Origin: Alphaproteobacteria bacterium
GTDB lineage: Bacteria > Pseudomonadota > Alphaproteobacteria > Rickettsiales > 21-14-0-20-44-7
Length of the DNA stretch: 18,676 nucleotides
Reading direction: 5' to 3'
NCBI GenBank assembly: GCA_013288575.1
Contig: JABDBO010000015.1
Span: forward strand, 620-19,295
Of the stretch, positions 13,175 through 18,676 are shown piece by piece. The stretch's first letter is position 1, and the number at the start of each line of letters is the position of its first letter. The position numbers were made by a program, and so were the translations under genes. The notes beneath the pieces were generated by a model. That model did not search any database and was not told the origin of the DNA. It saw only the letters and a program-made list of their open reading frames with translations.

Positions 13175-13180
13175 GTTGTA

Positions 13181-13879
13181 ATGAGCGAATTATTGGATCA
13201 GTATCTTAAAAAAGGACAAGCAATAAGAATAATATTGGGCGAAGTGCCGTTTGCCGTCGACGTTATTCATTTTTTTAAGGACGACAAAAAATTAGGCTAC
13301 CCACAAAAATCTACTCTTTTATTAGAAACTGATACTTCAGCAAATGATAATAGCCTTACTATAGCTTCTGAATATTATATAAGTGGCAAACCTCCGATTT
13401 TACAGATTGTAAAGTTCAACAGTGTCGCTCAATTAGTTTGTGTGCGCGGATATTATTATCCGCGAGGGCGGGAAAGCGATGTTTTTTCAATTGAGCCGCT
13501 TATAGTAAACACAAGACATAAACTAAAAATAACATCGAAAGAATTAAATGTGCAAGAGCACAGGGAGTATAGTTACATAGTCAATATACATGGTAATAAA
13601 GAAGGTGAATCGAGCCTTCCCCTAGCGATGCCAATGAGTAAAGCAGCTGCGTTTCTAAATCCAATAAGGCAATTACTTAGAACGGAATTAGATAAAGTCT
13701 ACGTGCCTAACGATGAAAGGTATGCAGCAAAAAAGAAATTGTACGCTACGGTCAATAGACAATTCGGAGTAGTCAGGAGGCAGGGGTATAGAGATTTTGC
13801 GCGTGGCTTTATAATAAGCTTTAGGAACGCGACCGAAGGTTTAGGATTACAACCGCCCGAGCCGCCAGAGAGACAATAA
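13181..13879 (+). CDS. Unknown protein divergent from the lysozyme gene
   Basis: I do not recognise this 232-residue protein. It looks soluble, with no signal peptide or membrane helix. The N-terminal half is beta-rich (IRIILGEVPFAVDVIHFF, STLLLETDT, PILQIVKFNSVAQLVCVRGY); the C-terminal third is helical and basic (about 170-220, with ERYAAKKKLYATVNRQFGVV) and ends in a Pro-rich tail. It is transcribed away from the lysozyme-ankyrin unit, and its promoter shares a 9-mer palindrome arm with the lysozyme promoter, so co-regulation is likely. No helix-turn-helix is evident that would make it the regulator. Its stop codon is immediately next to the convergent rlmJ stop, with no spacer. Coding nature is well supported by the promoter and by the absence of competing frames. 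Confidence 0.75.
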   Translation: MSELLDQYLKKGQAIRIILGEVPFAVDVIHFFKDDKKLGYPQKSTLLLETDTSANDNSLTIASEYYISGKPPILQIVKFNSVAQLVCVRGYYYPRGRESDVFSIEPLIVNTRHKLKITSKELNVQEHREYSYIVNIHGNKEGESSLPLAMPMSKAAAFLNPIRQLLRTELDKVYVPNDERYAAKKKLYATVNRQFGVVRRQGYRDFARGFIISFRNATEGLGLQPPEPPERQ

Positions 13880-14635
13880 TTATTTAAAAATACTTTTTGC
13901 AGCGTCAAGCCCGTTTTCAGTGCCATAAGGCAAGTTGCAGATAACCAGGCCGGAACCGAGAGTATTGCCGCCGTTTTTGAAATTCACTTCCTGCTGCCAG
14001 AATTTTGGCAGTTCAGCGGTTTTTAAAATTGCACACATTTCTTTATGATAGCCGCTCTGCAAAATCGGATACCACAGCATGATAACTGCTTCCGGCCATT
14101 TTTTGTGGAGCTTTTTGACGAATTCCGCCGCATCGGCATATTCGGTTTTCACTTCATAGCTTGGATCAATCAACACTAGGCCGCGCCGGACGATTGGTGG
14201 AGATAATGCCAGAACTTTTTTGTAACCATTATCATCATGAACAAAAACATTTGAGTAATTACCCATGTTATTTTTAAGCGCCGAAAATTCTTGCGGGTGA
14301 AGCTCACTTAAGAATAAGCGGTCAATCGGGCGCAATATTTTGTGAGCAATTAGTGGCGAGCCGGGATAAATGTTTTTCGGCAGTGATTCTAATAGTTTTG
14401 TATATGGATGTTTTGGCGGTAGTTTGTTGCGAAGCTTGGTAATTCCGGCATTTGCCTCACCAGTTTTTTGCGATTCATCGCTGTTTAAATCATACAATCC
14501 CCTGCCCGCATGGGTTTCCATATAGTAAATTGATTTGTCCTTCTCCACCATTTTGCTAAGAATGATGCTAAGCGCGGCATGTTTATGAACATCGGCAAGG
14601 CAGCCAGCGTGGTATATGTGTTGGTAGGAAAGCAT
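13880..14635 (-). CDS. rlmJ: 23S rRNA (adenine2030-N6)-methyltransferase RlmJ
   Basis: RlmJ methylates A2030 of 23S rRNA using S-adenosylmethionine. From the ATG at 14635 the protein has 251 residues and begins MLSYQHIYHAGCLADVHKHA, the family's characteristic N-terminus (E. coli: MLSYRHSFHAGNHADVLKH). It also has the SAM motif METHAGRGLYDL (39-50), FLSELHPQEF (108-117) and the catalytic motif as D157-P-S-Y160 in place of the usual DPPY. The end GSGLVICNLPYG is typical. The frame extends 16 codons upstream but those residues are not conserved. A promoter with TTGACT and CATAAC lies immediately upstream, inside the first codons of the divergent gene. The start codons of the two genes overlap in the tetranucleotide CATG. 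Confidence 0.93.
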   Translation of the reverse strand: MLSYQHIYHAGCLADVHKHAALSIILSKMVEKDKSIYYMETHAGRGLYDLNSDESQKTGEANAGITKLRNKLPPKHPYTKLLESLPKNIYPGSPLIAHKILRPIDRLFLSELHPQEFSALKNNMGNYSNVFVHDDNGYKKVLALSPPIVRRGLVLIDPSYEVKTEYADAAEFVKKLHKKWPEAVIMLWYPILQSGYHKEMCAILKTAELPKFWQQEVNFKNGGNTLGSGLVICNLPYGTENGLDAAKSIFK

Positions 14636-15155
14636 GGAAAGGGTTATGCACGATATTGGAGATATAGTCAAAGTAAGCGACAAGATGCAGCGCGGCTATT
14701 CATATAAGCTGGTAGCGCCGATGGGGGAAGATTTTGACGATGGCTTTAGCCCCGCGTTCAGCCCGCAGGAAATGCTGGAAATGGGCGTTTTCGAAGGGAA
14801 ATATTTGAATGATTGTAAAGGAGAATTTCCCAAGGAGTGGTTTAAAAAAGCGCGAATCAGCAAGAAAGCTGATGAAAATTTGAATTATTTCAAAATCAAA
14901 AGCCGGCAGCCTTTGCAAGTTTGGCAGGAGAAAAAATGGATAATTGGTCCTGACCCGCGCGGGTGGTTCCAATGGTATTGCAGATATTATATGGGCCGCC
15001 GGATTGATGCGGTGGACGCGGCGCAGATTAAACGCTGGCGCAATTTTTCGCGCCATGCGGGGCAGATTAAGGCCAATTGCAAAGCCGGTGATTTGAAGTG
15101 TAGGCCACGTCAACGGCAGGCACTATTACAGTGGAGTTATGATTGTTTTATTTGA
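14634..15155 (+). CDS. Conserved protein of unknown function with QWYCRYYMGRR motif
   Basis: The 173-residue protein has the feel of a conserved family, but I cannot name it. The strongest motifs are near the C-terminus: GPDPRGWFQWYCRYYMGRR (about 104-122), IKRWRNFSRHAGQIKANC (about 132-149) and CRPRQRQALLQWSYD (about 156-170). The N-terminal part contains FSPAFSPQEMLEMGVFEGKY (about 38-57). It is soluble, basic and rich in Trp, Tyr and Arg, as might suit nucleic-acid binding, but that is conjecture. Three Cys residues (C116, C149 and C156) sit in the conserved part. The ATG at 14634 interlocks with the rlmJ ATG and has AGGAA three bases upstream; an ATG at 14646 is an alternative start. The gene is followed by the tRNA-Leu promoter. 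Confidence 0.8.
   Translation: MERVMHDIGDIVKVSDKMQRGYSYKLVAPMGEDFDDGFSPAFSPQEMLEMGVFEGKYLNDCKGEFPKEWFKKARISKKADENLNYFKIKSRQPLQVWQEKKWIIGPDPRGWFQWYCRYYMGRRIDAVDAAQIKRWRNFSRHAGQIKANCKAGDLKCRPRQRQALLQWSYDCFI
14643..14671 (-). promoter_or_regulatory. Sigma-70 promoter of rlmJ, predicted leaderless
   Basis: On the - strand TTGACT (14671-14666), 17 bases, CATAAC (14648-14643), seven bases, then ATG at 14635. It lies wholly within the coding region of the divergent gene. No Shine-Dalgarno precedes the rlmJ ATG. Confidence 0.55.
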
Positions 15156-15170
15156 AAACGGAATTATTGG

Positions 15171-15199
15171 TTGATATTTGAATATCCCTCTGCTAATAA
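15171..15199 (+). promoter_or_regulatory. Sigma-70 promoter of tRNA-Leu (and probably lipB)
   Basis: TTGATA (15171-15176), 17 bases, TAATAA (15194-15199). The predicted start is about five bases before the mature tRNA 5' end at 15212. Confidence 0.7.
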
Positions 15200-15211
15200 G
15201 CCACCCAGTGT

Positions 15212-15296
15212 GCGGTAGTGGCGGAATTGGTAGACGCGCAGCGTTGAGGTCGCTGTCCGTAACAGGGTGAAGGTTCAAGTCCTTTCTACCGCACCA
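15212..15296 (+). tRNA. tRNA-Leu, anticodon GAG
   Basis: An 85-base class II tRNA. The acceptor stem GCGGTAG (15212-15218) pairs with CTACCGC (15286-15292), followed by discriminator A and an encoded CCA (15294-15296). The anticodon stem CAGCG/CGCTG encloses the loop TTGAGGT, giving anticodon GAG (Leu, reading CUU/CUC). A variable arm is present, as expected for tRNA-Leu, and the T arm carries GGTTCAAGT. The lipB ATG comes only 14 bases after the CCA. Confidence 0.96.
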
Positions 15297-15310
15297 TTTT
15301 TAGAGTTTTC

Positions 15311-15925
15311 ATGCTCCAGATTATAAAATCCAATGAATTAGTCGATTATGAATCCGCGCTAGGCTTTATGGAGCACCGCGTGGATGAAATTATCGCCGGG
15401 CGGGCCGAAGACTGTTTGTGGTTTTTGGAGCATCCGCCGCTTTACACTTCCGGCACATCAGCCAAATCAGCCGATTTATTAAGTAACCAGTTCCCGGTTT
15501 ATAAGGCGGGGCGCGGCGGGGAATATACTTATCATGGGCCAGGACAGCGGGTGGTTTATGTGATGCGGAAATTACCAGTGCATGATTTGCGGGCTTATGT
15601 GCAGCAATTGGAACAGTGGATTATTAATACGTTGGCCAGGCTTGATGTAACGGGTGAGCGGCGCGAGGGACGGATTGGGATTTGGGTTGAGCGTAATGGG
15701 GTTGAAGCAAAAATTGCCGCACTAGGGATCCGCGTGCGAAAATGGGTAGCATATCATGGCATTGCGCTGAATGTCGCGCCAGATTTAGCGCATTTTAAGG
15801 GTATTGTGCCATGCGGAATTTCGGAATTTGGCGTAACTTCGCTTGAAAAACTTGGGCTTGAAGTTGATATGGATAAGGTTGATGATATTTTGCTGGATGA
15901 ATTTATGAAGGTGTTCGGAAAATGA
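15311..15925 (+). CDS. lipB: Lipoyl(octanoyl) transferase LipB
   Basis: LipB moves octanoyl groups from acyl carrier protein to the lipoyl domains of 2-oxoacid dehydrogenases and the glycine cleavage H protein. The 204-residue protein shows WFLEHPPLYTSGTSA (37-51), GRGGEYTYHGPGQRVVY (67-83), the catalytic K134 in VEAKIAALGIRVRKWVAYHG (131-150) and the acyl-thioester C168 in GIVPCGISEFGVTSL (164-178). The ATG at 15311 fits the usual N-terminal length. No Shine-Dalgarno is present in the 14 bases that separate it from the tRNA CCA end, so tRNA 3' processing would leave a very short leader. Its last bases overlap the yaaA start as ATGA. lipA is not in the window. Confidence 0.96.
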   Translation: MLQIIKSNELVDYESALGFMEHRVDEIIAGRAEDCLWFLEHPPLYTSGTSAKSADLLSNQFPVYKAGRGGEYTYHGPGQRVVYVMRKLPVHDLRAYVQQLEQWIINTLARLDVTGERREGRIGIWVERNGVEAKIAALGIRVRKWVAYHGIALNVAPDLAHFKGIVPCGISEFGVTSLEKLGLEVDMDKVDDILLDEFMKVFGK

Positions 15926-16641
15926 AATTAGTTATCTCTCCCGCCAAAACATTGGATTTTGAAACACCACCGAAGACTAAGAAAACTTCGCAACCGGAGT
16001 TTTTGGCAGAGACTGATGAGTTGCTTGGGGTGATGAAAACTTATACGCCAAAGAAACTTTCTAAGCTGATGGATATTAGCGAAAAACTGGCAGATTTAAA
16101 TTATGAGCGGTTTCAAAATTTCAAGCATCAGCCGCAAAAACAGGCAGTCTTAGCATTTAATGGCGATGTTTATGATGGTTTGGAGGCTGGCACATTTTCG
16201 GAAAAAGATTTTGCTTTTGCACAGGAGCATTTACGGATTTTATCAGGTTTATATGGATTACTAAAACCATTGGATTTAATGCAGGCTTACCGGCTGGAAA
16301 TGGGCATTGCGCTCAAAACCAAAAAAGGCAAAAGCCTTTATAGTTTTTGGGGTGATAAAATTACTAAAGCTCTTGACGACGAGCTAATTATCAACCTCGC
16401 TTCAAACGAATATTTCTCTGCTATTAAGCCCAAAAGTGTAATTCATGTGAATTTTAAGGAAACCAAAAATGGTAAGCCGGTGACAATTGCATTGTTTGCC
16501 AAGAAGGCGCGGGGTATGATGGCGAAATATATTATTCAAAACCAAATTACCGAACCGGCGAAGATAAAAAAATTCACCGCCGGAGGATATAAGTTCAACA
16601 GCAAATTATCAGATGACGCAAATTACACTTTTGTTAGATAA
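15922..16641 (+). CDS. yaaA: YaaA family peroxide-stress protein
   Basis: YaaA of E. coli lowers intracellular free iron during peroxide stress and binds DNA; the biochemical activity in other bacteria is less clear. The 239-residue protein has the family start MKLVISPAKTLDFETPP, and further marks are VLAFNGDVYDGLEAGTFSEK (about 75-94), LRILSGLYGLLKPLDLMQAY (about 103-122), RLEMGIALKTKKGKSLYSFW and NLASNEYFSAIKPK. It is about 20 residues shorter than E. coli YaaA (258). The start overlaps the lipB stop by four bases and the 3' end overlaps the next gene by 29 bases, so lipB-yaaA-pncC form one translationally coupled unit. Confidence 0.93.
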   Translation: MKLVISPAKTLDFETPPKTKKTSQPEFLAETDELLGVMKTYTPKKLSKLMDISEKLADLNYERFQNFKHQPQKQAVLAFNGDVYDGLEAGTFSEKDFAFAQEHLRILSGLYGLLKPLDLMQAYRLEMGIALKTKKGKSLYSFWGDKITKALDDELIINLASNEYFSAIKPKSVIHVNFKETKNGKPVTIALFAKKARGMMAKYIIQNQITEPAKIKKFTAGGYKFNSKLSDDANYTFVR

Positions 16642-17083
16642 ACTTCGCGAGAAAGGCTTGAAAATCGCCACTGCCGAAAGCTGCACGGGCGGGATGATCG
16701 CAGCGGCGATTACGGATATTGCCGGAAGTTCGGAAGTTTTTGAGCGTGGATATGTGACATATTCAAACCAGGCAAAAACAGAGGAGCTTGGTGTTGCCAA
16801 GGAAATGATAGAAAAATACGGCGCAGTAAGTGCAATCACCGCTGAGCATATGGCGCGCGGCGCATTGAAGAATTCGAAAGCGGATGTAGCCGTGGCAGTA
16901 ACCGGAATTGCCGGGCCTGGCGGCGGCACGCCTGAAAAACCGGTGGGTTTGGTTTTCATTGCCGTGGCTTATAAGGGCGCATGCAAGGTGACGAAAAACC
17001 AGCTTTCCGGAAGCCGTGCCGATATTCGCCGTGAAGCCGTTACGCGCGCTGTGAACCAGACTTTGTTGGTGTTGAATTTCTAA
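16613..17083 (+). CDS. pncC: CinA C-terminal domain protein, nicotinamide-nucleotide amidohydrolase (PncC)
   Basis: This family deamidates nicotinamide mononucleotide to nicotinate mononucleotide in pyridine-nucleotide recycling. The 156-residue protein is the stand-alone C-terminal CinA domain, with IATAESCTGGMIAAAITDIA (18-37), VFERGYVTYSNQAKTEELGV (42-61), ADVAVAVTGIAGPGGGTPEK (89-108) and PVGLVFIAV. The N-terminal molybdopterin-like domain of full CinA is missing, as in many PncC proteins. The start lies inside the end of yaaA and lacks a clear Shine-Dalgarno, so coupling is likely. The TAA stop interlocks with the TAG stop of the convergent nth gene in the tetranucleotide CTAA. Confidence 0.93.
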   Translation: MTQITLLLDKLREKGLKIATAESCTGGMIAAAITDIAGSSEVFERGYVTYSNQAKTEELGVAKEMIEKYGAVSAITAEHMARGALKNSKADVAVAVTGIAGPGGGTPEKPVGLVFIAVAYKGACKVTKNQLSGSRADIRREAVTRAVNQTLLVLNF

Positions 17084-17715
17084 GGTAAGTTTTTTTCTTT
17101 AAACTCGCAAAGGTCTAAAATCAGGCATTCTGAACATTTGGGTTTGCGGGCAACGCAAGTGTAGCGGCCATGCAAAATGAGCCAGTGGTGGGCGTGGAAG
17201 AGATATTCCTTGGGGATGATTTTGAGTAGTTGTTCCTCAGTTTCGAGCGGGTTTTTAGATTTTGCCAAACCGATGCGGTTAGAGACGCGAAAAATGTGCG
17301 TATCCACCGCCATTGTCGGCTGCTCGAATGCGCAATTTAAAACCACATTTGCAGTTTTGCGGCCAACGCCGGGCAACTTTTCCAGCTCTTCGCGCTTGGC
17401 CGGAACTTTGCCGCCATAATCTTCCACCAACATTTTGCTTAAATTATAAACATTCTTCGCCTTGGCGCGGTAAAGGCCGATAGTTTTTACATAATCACGA
17501 ATTTTATCTTCGCCGAGCTTGGCCATTTTTTCTGGCGTATCGGCGGCCTTAAACAGGGCCGGAGTGGCTTTGTTTACACCCTTATCAGTTGCCTGCGCGG
17601 AAAGAACCACAGCGACCAATAGTGTAAACGGATTGGTATATTCTAACTCGGTTTTCGGATGTGGCTCACGCTTTTGAAAGCGGCAGAAAATTTCAGCGGC
17701 TTTGGCGCGATTCAT
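17080..17715 (-). CDS. nth: Endonuclease III (DNA glycosylase / AP lyase)
   Basis: Nth removes oxidised pyrimidines and cleaves the abasic site in base-excision repair. The 211 residues equal the E. coli length, and key positions keep the same numbers: the helix-hairpin-helix LPGVGRKTANVVL with catalytic K120, D138 in VDTHIFRVSNR, and the 4Fe-4S cluster ligands C187, C194, C197 and C203. SAQATDKGVNKATPALF (39-55) is also typical. The ATG at 17715 has AGGAT upstream. The gene begins 14 bases after the stop of the DAHP synthase gene on the same strand, so the two may be co-transcribed. Exonuclease III, which acts in the same repair pathway, is encoded elsewhere in the window. Confidence 0.97.
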   Translation of the reverse strand: MNRAKAAEIFCRFQKREPHPKTELEYTNPFTLLVAVVLSAQATDKGVNKATPALFKAADTPEKMAKLGEDKIRDYVKTIGLYRAKAKNVYNLSKMLVEDYGGKVPAKREELEKLPGVGRKTANVVLNCAFEQPTMAVDTHIFRVSNRIGLAKSKNPLETEEQLLKIIPKEYLFHAHHWLILHGRYTCVARKPKCSECLILDLCEFKEKNLP

Positions 17716-17729
17716 GCTACGTCATCCTG

Positions 17730-18676
17730 CTATCTATTCGCTTTAATATTCTCGGCCAGCAAGAACGCCAGTTCTAGTGATTGTGAGGCGTTGAGGCGCG
17801 GGTCGCAAGCGGTAATATAGCGCTGCTTCAAATCCACTTCGGAAATTGCTTGGGCACCGCCAAGGCATTCAGTTACATCCTGACCAGTCATCTCAAAATG
17901 CACGCCGCCAGGGAAAGTTCCTTCAGCTTTGTGGACTTCAAAGAATGATTTAACTTCAGTAAGTACATTATTGAACTTACGGGTTTTGTAACCGTTCGGA
18001 GTTTTTTCGGTATTGCCGTGCATCGGGTCGCAAGACCATACAACTTCCCTGCCCGCTGCTTTGATTTTACGCACAAGTGGCGGCAATAATGAAGCAACTT
18101 TATCAGCACCCATACGGGTGATGAGCGTCAAACGGCCCGGCTCGTTATTTGGGTTCAAAACTTCGGTGAGTTTGAGCAAATCATCAACTTTCATCGATGG
18201 GCCAACTTTCATGCCGATTGGGTTATCGATGCCGCGCATATATTCAACATGCGCTTCATCAAGATTACGCGTGCGGTCACCAATCCACAACATGTGGGCG
18301 GAGCAGCAATAAGTGTTATCTTCATTGCTTCTGGTTAGCGCTTCTTCGTAAGCCAAATGCAAAGCTTCGTGCGAAGTGTAGAAACTCGCTTCGTTCAAAG
18401 CTTCCATCGTTGCCGGCGAAAGGCGGCAAGCGGAAATGAATTTCATTGCGTTATCAATTTGATGCGCGATATCTTCAAAATGCTCGCCCTGCGGGGAATT
18501 TTTGGCAAAATCCAAATTCCATTTATTGACGCGGTTAAGCGAAGCATAGCCACCATGCGCGAGTGAACGCAGGTAATTTAGCGTAATTGCCGATTGGTTG
18601 AAAACTTTGAGCAAGCGCTCAGGATCTGGCTGACGCGCGCTTAAATTTTCTTCCGGCGAATTGATTTGATCACCGC
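17730..18676 (-). CDS. Class II 3-deoxy-7-phosphoheptulonate (DAHP) synthase, 5' truncated by window edge
   Basis: This enzyme joins phosphoenolpyruvate and erythrose-4-phosphate in the first step of the shikimate pathway. The frame is open to the right edge; the apparent start at 18614 is an internal Leu codon (TTG) in LLKVFNQSA. About 315 of the family's roughly 450 residues are present. Class II (plant/Mycobacterium) marks are WNLDFAKNSPQGE, EASFYTSHEALHLAYEEALTR, CCSAHMLWIGDRTRNLDEAH, NPIGMKVGPSM, EPGRLTLITRMGADKV, VVWSCDPMHGNTEKT, GYKTRKF, GGVHFEMTGQDVTECLGGA and ITACDPRLNASQSLELAFLL. Class II enzymes are usual in Alphaproteobacteria. The gene precedes nth on the same strand. Confidence 0.96.
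   Translation of the reverse strand, partial: GDQINSPEENLSARQPDPERLLKVFNQSAITLNYLRSLAHGGYASLNRVNKWNLDFAKNSPQGEHFEDIAHQIDNAMKFISACRLSPATMEALNEASFYTSHEALHLAYEEALTRSNEDNTYCCSAHMLWIGDRTRNLDEAHVEYMRGIDNPIGMKVGPSMKVDDLLKLTEVLNPNNEPGRLTLITRMGADKVASLLPPLVRKIKAAGREVVWSCDPMHGNTEKTPNGYKTRKFNNVLTEVKSFFEVHKAEGTFPGGVHFEMTGQDVTECLGGAQAISEVDLKQRYITACDPRLNASQSLELAFLLAENIKANR

Noticed and set aside
14636..14683. Upstream start for rlmJ adding 16 residues
   Set aside because: RlmJ proteins begin MLSY-x-H; the predicted -10 box also lies within this extension.

Overview
The window looks like a chromosomal segment of a Gram-negative, flagellated, roughly mid-GC (slightly AT-rich) bacterium. It is most likely an alphaproteobacterium. 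KdsA (Kdo synthesis for LPS) and FlgL show a Gram-negative flagellate. The class II (plant-type) DAHP synthase, the Cys-containing metal-dependent KdsA and the neighbourhood of pyrG and kdsA fit Alphaproteobacteria. I cannot fix the genus from sequence alone; a Micavibrio-like or another poorly sampled lineage is possible.

Layout from left to right. (1) 1-2275, + strand: an overlapping operon with the end of a RimB-type protease, a RimK alpha-L-glutamate ligase, and two unknown membrane proteins. (2) 2316-4123: a small DUF1640-like coiled-coil protein, then flagellar flgL behind a clear sigma-54 promoter, then fliW and a strong terminator. (3) 4236-7091: a VOC/PhnB-like protein, exonuclease III, an RDD membrane protein and an EF-hand protein. 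(4) 7097-10397, - strand: kdsA and pyrG, separated by an opposite-strand, GC-richer gene for a membrane/coiled-coil protein (8223-8684) that looks inserted. (5) 10446-13042, - strand: a GH24 lysozyme with Pro-rich tails, followed 8 bases later by an ankyrin-repeat protein. (6) 13181-15155: an unknown protein, the rRNA methyltransferase gene rlmJ, and a conserved unknown protein divergent from rlmJ. (7) 15212-17083: tRNA-Leu(GAG), lipB, yaaA and a pncC/cinA-type amidase gene. (8) 17080-18676, - strand: nth and the truncated class II DAHP synthase gene.

Most genes are housekeeping: lipoate transfer, CTP, Kdo and shikimate synthesis, DNA base repair and rRNA modification. The accessory material is the lysozyme-ankyrin pair with its divergent unknown neighbour, the membrane genes attached to rimBK, the EF-hand protein, and the gene between pyrG and kdsA.

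Three patterns deserve attention. First, the lysozyme-ankyrin pair resembles an enzyme/self-protection module, and the divergent intergenic region in front of it carries two 22-bp perfect palindromes that share a 9-mer. Second, at least four genes have a -35/-10 promoter placed so that transcription should start at or within a base of the ATG, with no Shine-Dalgarno sequence (leaderless mRNAs). Third, flgL has a textbook -24/-12 promoter with an inverted repeat centred on the predicted start of transcription. All statements rest on reading the sequence; no database search was run.
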